NCBI RefSeq assembly: GCF_900163815.1
Contig: NZ_FUKO01000034.1
Location: 18,670-82,669, forward strand
DNA: 64,000 nt
Direction of reading: 5' to 3'
Source of the DNA: Microbacterium esteraromaticum
Lineage (GTDB): Bacteria > Actinomycetota > Actinomycetes > Actinomycetales > Microbacteriaceae
Shown here: positions 25,191 to 36,615 of the stretch, piece after piece
Layout of the letters: each line of letters begins with the position of its first letter
How positions within the stretch are numbered: position 1 is the first letter of the stretch
Notes under the pieces: generated by a model
What the model was told of the DNA's origin: nothing
Database searches by the model: none
Seen by the model: only the letters and a program-made list of their open reading frames with translations
Position numbers and translations under genes: made by a program

Positions 25191-27814
25191 GCCGTGTCCT
25201 CCTCTTCGGCGGGCGCTGCGATGTTGAAGACGAGGTCGCCGTCCTGCACGTCCAGCGTGACCGTCGACCCGTCCACCAGCTGCCCGCTCAGCAGCGCACG
25301 ACCCAGTCGGGTCTCGATCTCATGGCTGATGTAGCGTCGCAGCGGACGCGCACCGTACACGGGGTCGTAGCCGCGGTCAGCGATGAGCTGGCGTGCCGCG
25401 GGCGTCAGCTCGATGCGGATCTGACGCTCGGCCAGCCGGGAGCGCAGGTCGGTGAACTGCAGCTCCACAATGTCCTGGATCTGTTCACGACCCAGCGGCG
25501 AGAACACCACGATGTCGTCCACCCGGTTGAGGAACTCGGGACGGAAGTGGGCGCGCAACTCACCGAGCACCTTGTTTCGCACGTCGTCGGGGATCGCGCC
25601 GCCATCGGAGCCCAACAGGTGATGGGCACCGATGTTGGAGGTCATGATGACGATGGTGTTGCGGAAGTCGACGGTGCGTCCCTGGCTGTCGGTGATGCGG
25701 CCGTCGTCGAGGACCTGCAGCAGCGTGTTGAAAACGTCCGGGTGCGCTTTCTCGATCTCGTCGAAAAGGACCACGCTGTACGGGTGGCGGCGCACCGCCT
25801 CGGTCAGCTGCCCTCCCTCGTCGTACCCGACATACCCGGGAGGTGCACCGACGAGCCGGCTGACGGTGTGACGTTCCTGGTATTCGCTCATGTCCAGCCG
25901 GACCATTGCCGACTCGCTGTCGAACAGTGCTTGCGCGAGCGCTTTGGCCAGTTCGGTCTTTCCCACTCCGGTGGGGCCGAGGAAGATGAACGAGCCGATG
26001 GGTCGGCGCGGGTCGCGGATGCCGGAGCGGGCACGGATAATCGCGTCGCTGACGAGCGTGATGGCCTCATCCTGACCGACCACCCGCTCCTTGAGGGTGG
26101 CGTCCAGGGTGAGGATCTTGTTGCGTTCACCTTCCTGCAGCCGGGCCACGGGGATACCCGTCCACGCTGCGACGATCTCGGCGATCTCGTCCTCGGTGAC
26201 CACCTCCCGCAGCAGCCTCTGCCGGCCTTGTTTGGAGGCGAGACGCTCCTCCTCGGCGTGCAGGCGTCGTTCCGCGTCAGCGATAGCCCCGTACCGCAGT
26301 TCAGCGGCACGGTTGAGGTCGTAGGAGCGCTCAGCTTCCTCCGCCTCCCGCCGCAGCCGCTCCAGCTCACCGCGCAGCTCCTGGACCTTGCGGATCGCTT
26401 GACGCTCCGCCTCCCACTGGGCGCGCTTGGAGTCCGCCTCCGCCTTCAGGTCGGTCAGTTCCCGGCGCAGCTCCTCCAGCCGTTTCTTGCTGGCAGTGTC
26501 CGTTTCCTTCGACAGCGCCGCTTCCTCGATCTCCAGGCGGGTCACCCGCCGGGTCAGCTCGTCGAGCTCAGCGGGCATTGAGTCGATCTCGGTTCGCAAT
26601 CGCGCGCAGGCTTCGTCGATGAGGTCGATGGCCTTGTCGGGCAGGAACCGGTCGGAGATGTACCGGTGGGACAGCACGGCGGCCGCGACCAGTGCGCTGT
26701 CCTGGATGCGGACACCGTGGAAGATCTCCAGTCGTTCGCGCAGGCCGCGGAGGATGGAGATCGCGTCCTCCACGTCAGGCTCCTCGACCATCACCGTCTG
26801 GAACCGGCGTTCCAGGGCAGCGTCCTTCTCGATGTGCTTGCGGTACTCATCGAGGGTGGTGGCACCGATGAGGTGCAGCTCCCCGCGGGCGAGCATCGGC
26901 TTGAGCATGTTGCCGGCGTCCATCGCCCCTTCGGTGGCTCCCGCCCCCACCAGGGTGTGCAACTCGTCGATGAACAGCAGGATGCGTCCCTCCCCTGCCT
27001 TCACCTCCGCCAGGACTGCCTTCATTCGCTCCTCGAACTCGCCCCGGTACTTCGCGCCGGCGACCAGGGCAGACAGGTCCAGCGAGAACACGGTCTTGTC
27101 ACGAAGGCCCTCGGGCACGTCCTCACGCAAGATCCGCTGGGCAAGGCCTTCCACGATGGCGGTCTTTCCGACACCGGGCTCGCCGATGAGGACGGGGTTG
27201 TTCTTGGTCTTGCGGGAGAGGATCTGGATGACCCGGCGGATCTCCGCATCACGCCCGATGACCGGGTCAAGCTTGCCCAACCGGGCGTCAGCGACCAGGT
27301 CACGGCCGTACTTCTCCAACGCCTCGTACGTCTGCTCGGGGGTGGCGGAGTTGACATGCTGGTTGCCGCGGATCTTGGTGAGCGCGCTGAGGAAGCTCTC
27401 CCGGGTGACACCGTGCCCGCGCAGCACGCGGGACGCGGCACGGTTGGAGGAGTCGTCGGCGAGGGCCAGAACGAGATGCTCCACGGAGATGTAGGAGTCT
27501 TTCAGCCGCTTTGCCTCCCGCTCCGCCCGTTCCAGGGTGGAGGTGAGGCTGCGGCTCAGATACACCTGACCGGTCTGCGGGGAGGACCCGGAGACGCTGG
27601 GCTTGCGGGCGATCTCCGCTTCGACGTCGGCGCGTACCGCTTCCACGTCAGCACCCGCTGTCTGCAGCAGTCGGGGAACCAGCCCCTCCTCCTGCTGCAG
27701 CAGTGCGAGCAGGAGATGCTCCTCATCCGTCTCGATCTGACCGGCCAGGACCGCGATGCTCTGGGCCGAGGTGAGCGCTTCCTGCGACTTCTGAGTGAGT
27801 GAGTTCATGTCCAT
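25187..27814 (-). CDS. clpB: ATP-dependent disaggregase ClpB
   Basis: An 875-residue AAA+ chaperone that, with DnaK, pulls proteins out of heat-made aggregates. The N-domain (residues 1-150) begins [21 protein letters not shown]-1 has Walker [10 protein letters not shown] near 205. The coiled-coil M-domain spans about 400-525, and AAA-2 has GPTGVGKTE near 605. Length is normal. ATGs at 27814 and 27808 are both possible; the second overlaps the cbpM stop. The product is probably a horizontally acquired paralogue of the housekeeping copy. Confidence 0.96.
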   Translation of the reverse strand: MDMNSLTQKSQEALTSAQSIAVLAGQIETDEEHLLLALLQQEEGLVPRLLQTAGADVEAVRADVEAEIARKPSVSGSSPQTGQVYLSRSLTSTLERAEREAKRLKDSYISVEHLVLALADDSSNRAASRVLRGHGVTRESFLSALTKIRGNQHVNSATPEQTYEALEKYGRDLVADARLGKLDPVIGRDAEIRRVIQILSRKTKNNPVLIGEPGVGKTAIVEGLAQRILREDVPEGLRDKTVFSLDLSALVAGAKYRGEFEERMKAVLAEVKAGEGRILLFIDELHTLVGAGATEGAMDAGNMLKPMLARGELHLIGATTLDEYRKHIEKDAALERRFQTVMVEEPDVEDAISILRGLRERLEIFHGVRIQDSALVAAAVLSHRYISDRFLPDKAIDLIDEACARLRTEIDSMPAELDELTRRVTRLEIEEAALSKETDTASKKRLEELRRELTDLKAEADSKRAQWEAERQAIRKVQELRGELERLRREAEEAERSYDLNRAAELRYGAIADAERRLHAEEERLASKQGRQRLLREVVTEDEIAEIVAAWTGIPVARLQEGERNKILTLDATLKERVVGQDEAITLVSDAIIRARSGIRDPRRPIGSFIFLGPTGVGKTELAKALAQALFDSESAMVRLDMSEYQERHTVSRLVGAPPGYVGYDEGGQLTEAVRRHPYSVVLFDEIEKAHPDVFNTLLQVLDDGRITDSQGRTVDFRNTIVIMTSNIGAHHLLGSDGGAIPDDVRNKVLGELRAHFRPEFLNRVDDIVVFSPLGREQIQDIVELQFTDLRSRLAERQIRIELTPAARQLIADRGYDPVYGARPLRRYISHEIETRLGRALLSGQLVDGSTVTLDVQDGDLVFNIAAPAEEEDTA

Positions 27815-28116
27815 GGGGTGTCTCCTTCAAGTCGGATGGTCCGGTGCTGCTCGAGCTGCTCGATGCGGGCGAGCAGGTCGAGCACGAGTGCGATGCCGGC
27901 GTAGTTCACGGCAAGATCGGAGTGCAGACGCACGATGGTGTGCACGCGGGCGGGGACGGTACCGGCGAACCACAGCCGGCCGCTGGTGTCGACGTGGGCG
28001 GTGACCAGCCCCAGCTCGACGAACTTCCGCAGCGTATCCGGGTGGATACCTGCGGCCACCGCGGTCGCCGCCAGGTCGGCCCGGGCGACACGGACGGGCA
28101 GGTGATGTGAGGTCAT
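27805..28116 (-). CDS. CbpM-like chaperone modulator (MerR-like)
   Basis: A 103-residue protein that in Proteobacteria inhibits the DnaJ homologue CbpA by binding its J-domain. The N-terminal MerR-like helix-turn-helix is visible in [19 protein letters not shown], and the family's C-terminal helix [15 protein letters not shown] is present. HspR is a related alternative, but the short length and the context next to a CbpA-type DnaJ favour CbpM. The start overlaps the dnaJ stop by ATGA. Confidence 0.8.
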   Translation of the reverse strand: MTSHHLPVRVARADLAATAVAAGIHPDTLRKFVELGLVTAHVDTSGRLWFAGTVPARVHTIVRLHSDLAVNYAGIALVLDLLARIEQLEQHRTIRLEGDTPWT

Positions 28117-29000
28117 GATCCTCTCCTGGCATCAAACGACGATTCGTCGCGGAGCTGTTCGAACAGCTCCTTCTCCTTCTTGCTGAGAGTGCGCGGAACG
28201 ACGACCTTCACCCGCGCATACAGGTCTCCCGGCTGTCCTCTGCGGGGCATCCCCTGCCCGCGCAGGCGGAGCCGCCTGCCAGTGGACGAGCCGGGCGGAA
28301 CGTGCACGGTGACCGGGCCGCCGGGGGTGGGCACGCTGACATCCGCGCCCAGCGCCGCCTCCCACGGTGAGATGGGAAGATCCGTTTCGATGTCCGCGCC
28401 GCTGAGCCGGTACCGCTTACTGTCCTTCACGCGCAGCGTGACCAGCAGGTCCCCGTCCTGTCCGTCGGCGCCCGCTCCGCCTGCGCCCGAGATCCGCAGC
28501 CGCTGCCCGTCGACAGCGCCCGCTGGGATGTCGATGGTGTACTCCTGCGCGCCGCCGTACGGGGACGCGACCTGCACGGTGCGCCGCCCGCCCCGGTAGG
28601 CCTCCTCGACGGTGATCTCCAGCTCCGCGGTGTGGTCGGCGCCGCGACCGAAACCACCGAAGCCGCCCCCGAAGAGGTCCTCCCAGTTCGAGCTCTGCGC
28701 GCCGCCCCCGCTCCACGTGTATCGGGTGCCCCCGCTGCGGCGCGGCTGCTCGGAGGAGCGAGCCGCGTCCGCGGCGGCGTACTGCCGGAAGTTCTCACCG
28801 AACCGGTCGTACTGTGAGCGGGTTTCCGGGTCCGACAGCACATCGTGGGCTTCACTGATCCGTTTGAAGGTCTCCTCCGCCCCCGGGGTCTTGTTGACGT
28901 CCGGGTGGAACTTGCGGGCCTTCTCCCGGTAGGCGCGGCGGATCTCCTTCTGATCCGCCGACCGGGAGACCCCGAGCGCGCTGTAAAGATCCTCCGCCAT
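28113..29000 (-). CDS. DnaJ-family co-chaperone, CbpA type
   Basis: A 295-residue J-protein. The J-domain at 1-70 has the HPD motif in ARKFHPDVNK, which stimulates DnaK ATPase. A Gly/Ser-rich linker (FGGGFGGFGRG) follows, and then two beta-barrel substrate domains (about 125-280, with GGGAQ-like and PPGSSTGRRLRLRGQGMPRRG segments). The DnaJ zinc finger with four CxxCxGxG repeats is absent, so this is the CbpA/type II form. It is the partner of DnaK and target of CbpM in the same operon. Confidence 0.92.
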   Translation of the reverse strand: MAEDLYSALGVSRSADQKEIRRAYREKARKFHPDVNKTPGAEETFKRISEAHDVLSDPETRSQYDRFGENFRQYAAADAARSSEQPRRSGGTRYTWSGGGAQSSNWEDLFGGGFGGFGRGADHTAELEITVEEAYRGGRRTVQVASPYGGAQEYTIDIPAGAVDGQRLRISGAGGAGADGQDGDLLVTLRVKDSKRYRLSGADIETDLPISPWEAALGADVSVPTPGGPVTVHVPPGSSTGRRLRLRGQGMPRRGQPGDLYARVKVVVPRTLSKKEKELFEQLRDESSFDARRGS

Positions 29001-29003
29001 CTC

Positions 29004-29543
29004 CTACTCCTCGTCCGGCCTGCGGGTGACCACAACCGCAGCCGGTCGCAGCATCCGCTCAGGCGTTCCGAACCCGGGGCGAGTGACGGCGAGGATGCTG
29101 CGCGGCGGGACGCTGGCATCCTCGACCACCGAGACCGCCTCGTGCAGCTGCGGGTCGAACTCCGCACCGTCGATGACAATCTCGGGGTACCCGAGTGCGC
29201 GCAACGCGTCAGCGGCCTGCGCCCGGATGGCCTGCATGCCACCCAGAACGCCCTCGTCAAGGTCCACCCCGAAGCTGAGCGCCCGGTCCAGCCCGTCGAC
29301 GACGGGCAAGAAGGCTTTGGCGGTGTGCCGCCGCTCCTGCTCGCGGACGGTCTGGATCTCGCGCGCCATCCGTTTGCGGAGGTTGTCGTAGTCCGCCGCC
29401 GCCCGGCGCCACCGGTCCTCGGCCGTCTCCAACTGGGCGGCGACCGCTGCTTGCGCGGCGCGGATCTCCTCCGGGGACACGTCGGTGAGGTCGTCGTTCA
29501 GCAGGTCCACGGCCCGCGTGTCCTCGTTCTGCTCCTCGACCAT
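29004..29543 (-). CDS. grpE: Nucleotide exchange factor GrpE
   Basis: A 179-residue factor that releases ADP from DnaK. A long N-terminal helix (about 35-85, including RRAAADYDNLRKRMAREIQT) is followed by the beta-wing domain with GAEFDPQLHEAVSVVED near 125-142 and a C-terminal VTRPGFGTPERMLRPAAVVV. It is shorter at the N-terminus than many actinobacterial GrpEs. It lies 18 nt downstream of dnaK and 3 nt upstream of dnaJ in transcript order. Confidence 0.95.
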   Translation of the reverse strand: MVEEQNEDTRAVDLLNDDLTDVSPEEIRAAQAAVAAQLETAEDRWRRAAADYDNLRKRMAREIQTVREQERRHTAKAFLPVVDGLDRALSFGVDLDEGVLGGMQAIRAQAADALRALGYPEIVIDGAEFDPQLHEAVSVVEDASVPPRSILAVTRPGFGTPERMLRPAAVVVTRRPDEE

Positions 29544-29561
29544 CGCGATCCTCCCTCCGTG

Positions 29562-31427
<1,866 letters not shown>

Positions 31428-31462
31428 GATGATTGTTCCATTCTTGTAGCGTGAGACACGTT

Positions 31463-31897
31463 TCAGGGGTCGTCAAAGAGCGCGCCAGGATCGGCGCAGG
31501 CGCAGGGCTGAGTGCCCAGAGTCAGGAAGCAGGCTGCTTCAGGGGGATCTTTCCGGACTGCGGGCTGCTCGATGGGCATCACCACCCGCAGGACGCCCAG
31601 GTCGCAGCTGGCGGTGACGCTGTCGCTGTCGATGCCGGGCGCCAGTCCCAGCAGCCGCATGAATTGCCCGTGGGGGCCGTTCGGCGGTGAACCACTTCGC
31701 GCCGGCGGTCGCGGACTGGGCCGCTGACCGCGCGGACGGTGAGCGGCTGGCCGCCCACCCAGCTCGATGGACTCCGAGTCGATGCCTGGCAGGTTCGCCT
31801 CAGGAACGTACTCGTCGCCCTCTCGGGACAGATCGACCGACATCGAGCGCGGATCCATCTGCTGAGCGATGCGCAGGTCCGCACATGAGGTCACCAT
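31463..31897 (-). pseudogene. Small heat-shock protein (Hsp20), two compensating frameshifts
   Basis: The frame begins MVTSCADLRIAQQMDPRSMS with VDLSREGDEYV typical of the alpha-crystallin beta strands. The central part of the fold (GGQPLTVRAV through RREVVHRRTAPTG) lies in another frame between about 31665 and 31765, and the reading frame then returns to FMRLLGLAPGIDSDSVTAS and VLRVVMPI. Thus two indels near 31760 and 31670 spoil the core while leaving a 144-codon open frame. The IXI-type tail is also abnormal. It was the first gene of the operon. Confidence 0.75.
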
Positions 31898-31918
31898 CTC
31901 ACCACCCCCCCTTTACGC

Positions 31919-31935
31919 GGAGTCGCTATAACTCC
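31919..31935. promoter_or_regulatory. HAIR-like inverted repeat upstream of hsp20
   Basis: GGAGT and ACTCC flank a 7-nt spacer (CGCTATA on the plus strand). The HspR target HAIR is CTTGAGT-N7-ACTCAAG; the inner GAGT/ACTC and the spacing agree, the outer bases mostly do not. It lies 22 bp before the hsp20 start, where a repressor of the operon would bind. Confidence 0.4.
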
Positions 31936-32094
31936 ACTGCCGATGTTTGTTCGACGGTCGGAGGTGTAGAACCCACCCGGACCATGTGGTCCAAGCAGAA
32001 GCGCGAACGCGCGGTAGAGCTGCGTCGTTCTGGTACCAGACTGGACCCCACGTGGGCGTTTCGCAAGTGATTCGCCTGACGAACGGAGCCTGAT

Positions 32095-32290
32095 CCGCTT
32101 TCCAGACCCGCGCGTCCACAGGGCTCAGCCCCACCACCGCGCCGTCGCGCTCAGCGAGCCAAAGCGTCTCGACTGCTCCGAGCCTGGACAAGATGCGTCC
32201 TGTCACCGGGTCATTGGGTTCGATGAGCATGGACAGCACCATCCTCGCGGTGCGCTCGTCATTCGCGACCTCACTCACGCTGGTCGTCAT
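32095..32290 (-). pseudogene. DprA-like gene, 5' fragment (copy 2)
   Basis: About 65 codons starting at ATG 32290 (NDERTARMVLSMLIEPNDPV through GLSPVDARVW) match the first DprA-like fragment. The homology then stops and unrelated codons run to 31913. It has the same orientation and upstream sequence as copy 1. Confidence 0.78.
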
Positions 32291-32329
32291 CGGTTCCTCT
32301 CGGCGCTCGTTACCGACGAGGTGCGCCGA
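32102..32329. repeat. Direct repeat, right copy (dprA 5' region)
   Basis: It matches 22002-22228 in direct orientation. The pair encloses about 9.9 kb with the hsp20-to-hydrolase operon. Confidence 0.75.
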
Positions 32330-32363
32330 GCGCTACCGACGGATCAGCAACTCGGAACCGCAG

Positions 32364-32777
32364 CTACGAGTCATCGCTCGCCTCGTCCACGATGAGTCCA
32401 GCCTCGACCAGTGCAGCCCGCACGGCCTTACGGTCCACGCCCATCCGGCGACCGATGGCCCGCATCGAGACGCCCGCTCGGGTGAGCCGCACGGCCTCGG
32501 CCTTCTCGTCGATCCCCAGCCTTGGTCGGCGGCTCGGCACGTTGCGGCGACGCAGATGGGAGAACACGGTGGCGCGGTGAATGCCGTACCTCTCAGCGAG
32601 CGCCTTGACGCTCATCCCGGCCAGGTAGTCGCCGACGAGGGCGTCCACCTCGGAGTCGGTCAGAAAAGTTTGAGCCGTCTCGACAGTGCTCGCAACAGGG
32701 CCACGATCATCCTTCGGAGCGGTATCCTGGGGACGTCGAGAGACCTCGTAGACCCCACGCTCTAGGCGGTTGACCAG
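32364..32777 (-). CDS. Helix-turn-helix DNA-binding protein, start unresolved
   Basis: A protein of at least 135 residues with two HTH units, similar to those of resolvases and short element regulators: [20 protein letters not shown] and [20 protein letters not shown]. Such genes are common beside recombinase and dprA-like genes of actinobacterial elements. No ATG, GTG or TTG with a ribosome site lies at the expected N-terminus; the frame continues to 32912 through sequence that looks foreign, so the 5' end may be cut by the junction with the CopA fragment. Confidence 0.65.
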   Translation of the reverse strand: MVNRLERGVYEVSRRPQDTAPKDDRGPVASTVETAQTFLTDSEVDALVGDYLAGMSVKALAERYGIHRATVFSHLRRRNVPSRRPRLGIDEKAEAVRLTRAGVSMRAIGRRMGVDRKAVRAALVEAGLIVDEASDDS

Positions 32778-32890
32778 GGTTTTTGTCTTGGGGGCGGAGT
32801 TGCCGAACGTACTACTCAGGCACGCTGGGCGACCAGATGGAAGCCGGCGCTGAACGCGTTCGCGATCGCATTCGAAGGACGAATCAACTA

Positions 32891-33211
32891 ATGAACGCCA
32901 GGCCAGATCCACCGTTTATCGGACACACCCGGTCAGCCCAGGCGGCGGGGTACAACCTGATTTCGGTGCCGCTTGCCGCCGGTGTGCTCGCCCGCGTCGG
33001 GTTCGTGCTGCCGATGTCGGTCGGAGCGATTCTGATGTCGCTGTCGACGATCGTCGTGGCGCTGAATGCCCACGATGATCACCTGAAGCACTGTGTGCTC
33101 GATGCCGCCAAGCTTAGCGACGTGCTCGATGCCGCCAAGCTTAGCGACGAGGCCGCCCACGAGAAGATTCAGGAGGCCACTGCCGCGGTCAACCGGCTGA
33201 TCCGATCGTGA
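32891..33211 (+). pseudogene. CopA-type P-type ATPase, C-terminal fragment
   Basis: Only the last membrane helices of a copper ATPase remain: [20 protein letters not shown] then [20 protein letters not shown] and ALNA. All catalytic domains are missing. The tail after ALNA is unusual and includes a perfect 27-bp tandem duplication. The ATG at 32891 has no convincing ribosome site. It is oriented opposite to the intact metal genes next to it. Confidence 0.75.
33095..33148. repeat. 27-bp perfect tandem duplication
   Basis: Two head-to-tail copies (33095-33121 and 33122-33148) encode VLDAAKLSD twice in the CopA tail frame. The repeat keeps the frame, so it arose by slippage or was tolerated in coding DNA. 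Confidence 0.85.
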
Positions 33212-33233
33212 CTGTGTGAGTCGGCCTCGCGGG

Positions 33234-35159
33234 TTAGCCTACCGGCACTTCCCGCCGAGCAGGGCTCTCGCGCCGCGCACCCCGGTGCGCTCGGAGCGCG
33301 CGGAGCGCCGACAGAATGGCCACAAGGTCAACAATCTCTTGCAGCAGCGCTCCCACCACCGCCGGCAAATAGCCGAATGCGGCGACGAGCATCAAACCGA
33401 CTGAGATGATGATGCCCATCCAGATCGACTGCAGGGCGATCTGCACCGTGCGCCGCGAGACATAGGCCACATCTGCCACTCGCGCGATGTCGTTCGAGGT
33501 GATCACCGCCGCTGCTGACTCGCTCGCGACCGTTGCACCCCTGCCCGCCATCGCAACACCGACATCGGCGGCCGCCAGCACCGGGGCATCATTGATCCCA
33601 TCGCCGACCATGAGTACGGGTCTCGGCCGCATCGCCTGCACAATCCGCACCTTGGTCTGGGGAGTGGTCTCAGCGTGCACCGTCTGAATGTCAACCGCGT
33701 GTGCGACAGACTCCGCGGTCGACGTGATATCACCGGTCACCATCGCGATCTCGGCTACGCCTGCTCGGCGAAGACGGGACACCGTGTCTGCAGACTGCTC
33801 ACGAATCGGGTCGGACAAGATGATCACTCCGGCGAGCTCGTCACCGACCGATACGTAGACGGCCGTCTCCCCAGCTGAGAGTACGGGTCGATCGATCGGC
33901 CCGGTCACCTCTTCGATAAATGAGGGCTTGCCCACTCGCACCGAAGTGCCGTCTGCCAGGGAGGCGAGGACACCGTTTGTTGCCACCTCGTCGACCGTCA
34001 CCACTTCGGGAAGCTCAAGTTGCTGTGTGCGTGCCGATGCCACGATCGGATCGGCGAACACGTGCACGGAGTACTGCTCGGCGGCGGCCGCGAGCTGCAG
34101 CGTCTCGTCTACGGTGCGAGCAGCAGGGTGAATCTCGACGACGTCGGCTTTACCTTCGGTCAAGGTGCCGGTCTTGTCGAATGCGACTGCACGGACCCGG
34201 GCGAGCACCTCTAACACGCCACCGTCTTTGATGATGACGTTGAGCTTTGCCGCGGAACTCATCCCGCCCATAAACGCGACCGGGGTGGCGATGAGCAGCG
34301 GGCACGGCGTCGCCACGACGAGCACCTCGGCAAACCGCACCGGATCCCCGCTGAGAAACCACGCGAAGCCTGCAATCAGCAATGACACAATGGTGAACGG
34401 CACCGCATAACGGTCGGCGAGTCGCACCATCGGTGCCCGAGAGTCCACGGCCTCCTCGACCAACCGTACGATCGAGGCGTAGTTCGAATCGGCTGCCACC
34501 TTCTGCGCGCGCATCGTGAAGCTCGTCGTGCTGTTGACCGTTCCAGAAAGCAGTGGGTCGCCCGCGTGGTAGTTCACCGGGATCGGTTCACCGGTCACGG
34601 ATGATTCATCAATCGTCGCGTGATCCGATAGGAGCACCCCGTCGACGGGGAGGATCTCTGAGGAGCGCACCAGCAGTTCGTCGCCGACTTTCACCTCTTC
34701 GATCGCGATGCGTTCGACCTCACCTGTTACCGGGTGAATTCGACCCGCGAATGCTGGGGCTCGGCTCAACAGTTGGTCGAGTTCTCGGCTCGCGCGGCGA
34801 GCGGCGAGGTCTTCGAGTGCCTCCCCTCCGGTCAGCATCAACGCGATGATGAGCCCCGCGACATATTCCTGTACGGCGAGTGTCGCGATCATGGCGATGA
34901 CCGCAAGAATGTCGAGCCCCCAATGCCCGCGCATCAAATCTTTGAACATGTCGATCGCGGTGATCACGATCACGATACCGAGCACCAAGTATGCGGTGAC
35001 CCCGAGAGCCATCTCTGCGCCGGTCAGCCAGAGCATAACCCCGGTCGCCAAACCGACGAGCACGAACATCATGAGCTTGCGGTTGCGAAGAAATTCCACC
35101 GTCGATGACATTGCGTGTGACGCTTCCGAGGTACGTGGGGCGATGGTCTGGGCTGGCAC
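33234..35159 (-). CDS. P1B-type metal-transporting ATPase with TPC motif
   Basis: A 641-residue heavy-metal efflux ATPase. It has no N-terminal metal-binding domain. The actuator TGE is in SSVTGEPIPV (near 190), the transmembrane metal motif is TPCPLLIATP (284-293) instead of CPC, the phosphorylation motif is FDKTGTLTEG (328 on), and GDGINDAPVL is the hinge. The usual N-domain HP pair is replaced by HV (SVHVFADPI). These changes place it in a divergent P1B group with unclear metal. ATG 35159 is used; an in-frame ATG 16 codons later is possible. Confidence 0.9.
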   Translation of the reverse strand: MPAQTIAPRTSEASHAMSSTVEFLRNRKLMMFVLVGLATGVMLWLTGAEMALGVTAYLVLGIVIVITAIDMFKDLMRGHWGLDILAVIAMIATLAVQEYVAGLIIALMLTGGEALEDLAARRASRELDQLLSRAPAFAGRIHPVTGEVERIAIEEVKVGDELLVRSSEILPVDGVLLSDHATIDESSVTGEPIPVNYHAGDPLLSGTVNSTTSFTMRAQKVAADSNYASIVRLVEEAVDSRAPMVRLADRYAVPFTIVSLLIAGFAWFLSGDPVRFAEVLVVATPCPLLIATPVAFMGGMSSAAKLNVIIKDGGVLEVLARVRAVAFDKTGTLTEGKADVVEIHPAARTVDETLQLAAAAEQYSVHVFADPIVASARTQQLELPEVVTVDEVATNGVLASLADGTSVRVGKPSFIEEVTGPIDRPVLSAGETAVYVSVGDELAGVIILSDPIREQSADTVSRLRRAGVAEIAMVTGDITSTAESVAHAVDIQTVHAETTPQTKVRIVQAMRPRPVLMVGDGINDAPVLAAADVGVAMAGRGATVASESAAAVITSNDIARVADVAYVSRRTVQIALQSIWMGIIISVGLMLVAAFGYLPAVVGALLQEIVDLVAILSALRALRAHRGARRESPARREVPVG

Positions 35160-35169
35160 GGTGCTGTTC

Positions 35170-35898
35170 TCAGTCTCTCTTCGAGAGGGTTGAGAGTGCG
35201 GTGAGCGCGGTCACATCAGTGATCGTGATCCGCCCCTGTTCCTGTTGTGAGATCACCCCGGTGTCGGTGAGTTTGCGAAGTTGCCGACTGAGGGACTCTG
35301 GTGTCGTGGACAGGAGCGAAGCGATGTCCTTCTTTGCGAGCGGCAGCGTCACGTCGATGGCTCCTCGCGGCCCTGGCGTCGCAGGGAGCGAGAGCAGGTA
35401 ATCGGCGAGACGAGAGCTCACGTTTCCCAAGATGACAGAAGCCAGCCGCGCCTCAGTATCATCCAAGCGCTGACTCACTCCTTGCAGCATGCGCAGCCCG
35501 ATGCTCGGATGCTTCTCGACGAGACGCCCGAGATCGGCATGACGGAACACGCACAGTTCGGTATGCACGAGCGCTTCTGCTGCGTGATCGGGTCTCGTGC
35601 CGGTGAGAAACGCGGATTCTCCGATGAAGTCGCCCGGCCCGAGGACCCGGATCACCTGCTCGTGCCCAGCCGCACTTGTACGAGCGATCTTCACCTGACC
35701 GGTGTGCACCACCATCAACTGCGACATATCCGAGCCTGCTGTATACGCCTGCTCGACAGCGTCTAATCGGACGGTACGTGCAAATCCCGCAACTTCCACT
35801 TGCTGCGCATGTGTGAGCCCTTGAAACAGTGGTACACGGGCCACGCAGAGATCATTTGCTGGATCAGCATCCACATCGGTTGAAACAGCCAACGGCAT
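35170..35898 (-). CDS. Crp/Fnr-family transcription regulator
   Basis: A 242-residue regulator. The sensory beta-roll (about 20-135) includes VLGPGDFIGESAFLTG; only one Cys lies at its N-terminus, so the four-Cys iron-sulfur site of FNR is absent. The C-terminal winged helix recognition segment TTPESLSRQLRKL keeps the E..SR residues that in FNR contact TTGAT half-sites. A matching box lies at 40420-40433. The ATG at 35898 follows a GGAAGG site. It ends 10 nt before the ATPase start, so the two are co-transcribed. Confidence 0.9.
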   Translation of the reverse strand: MPLAVSTDVDADPANDLCVARVPLFQGLTHAQQVEVAGFARTVRLDAVEQAYTAGSDMSQLMVVHTGQVKIARTSAAGHEQVIRVLGPGDFIGESAFLTGTRPDHAAEALVHTELCVFRHADLGRLVEKHPSIGLRMLQGVSQRLDDTEARLASVILGNVSSRLADYLLSLPATPGPRGAIDVTLPLAKKDIASLLSTTPESLSRQLRKLTDTGVISQQEQGRITITDVTALTALSTLSKRD

Positions 35899-35946
35899 CC
35901 TTCCCTTCCCTTCTAGTATGGCGACTCGTGGCACAACACCCGCGCT

Positions 35947-36615
35947 TCAGCTGAAGCCAGGGGTGGCGCGTGCAGTGATGTACGCGTGGGGCGTCCGCGG
36001 GTTCGAGCGCTGCCCGATCACCTCGAAACCGGCGTGGGTGAGGGCTTCGACCATTTTGTTCATCGGCCACCGGTATGCGGCGGCGATCGGATGGTCGAAT
36101 GCCTCCCGCCGCGGCCCCGCGAAAAAGGACATCAGCAGCGATCCGCCGTCACCCAGCCGAGTGCGCAGTGTTGCGAGCGCGTGTAGGAGCTCTTCTGAGC
36201 TCATGTGAATGGTCGAATACCAGGCGAGGATCCCGCCCCAGCGGGTCTCGCAACGGGCGAGATCTTCGATGGAATCGTGATGGAACACAACCGCGGGATG
36301 TCTGGCTCGGGCAATCGTGATGAGGCGATCCGATGGCTCGAGCCCTTCCACCGCGTGTCCGAGGCGTGCGAGGTGACCGGTCCAACGCCCGGTACCCGCG
36401 CCGACATCAAGAATGGGGCCATCGACTGCCGCGGCCCACGGCTCGATGACCGCACGATCAGGGTCATCCGGTGAGATCTCGGCACCGAGAATGCCCTCGA
36501 TATCAACCTCAGGCGACCCGTATACATCGGCCACCCGGTTTATTGAGGCCACAGGATCAGACGTCCGTGCTGCTGTGAATACGGCGTCCGTCGGTGCCTC
36601 AGGCCGCTGGGTCAT
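35947..36615 (-). CDS. SAM-dependent class I methyltransferase
   Basis: A 222-residue methyltransferase of the type 11/25 group. Motif I is ILDVGAGTGRWTGHLARLG near 68-86, followed by the acidic loop VEGLEPSD. Motif post-I GILAWYSTIHMSSEELLHAL fits the family. The substrate is unknown. It overlaps the oxidoreductase stop by 4 bp (ATGA at 36612-36615), so the two are translationally coupled. Confidence 0.88.
   Translation of the reverse strand: MTQRPEAPTDAVFTAARTSDPVASINRVADVYGSPEVDIEGILGAEISPDDPDRAVIEPWAAAVDGPILDVGAGTGRWTGHLARLGHAVEGLEPSDRLITIARARHPAVVFHHDSIEDLARCETRWGGILAWYSTIHMSSEELLHALATLRTRLGDGGSLLMSFFAGPRREAFDHPIAAAYRWPMNKMVEALTHAGFEVIGQRSNPRTPHAYITARATPGFS

Noticed and set aside
33198..33234. 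Possible CRISPR or phage repeats anywhere in the window
   Set aside because: No regularly spaced repeat array was found; the only close tandem repeat is the 27-bp duplication in the CopA tail.
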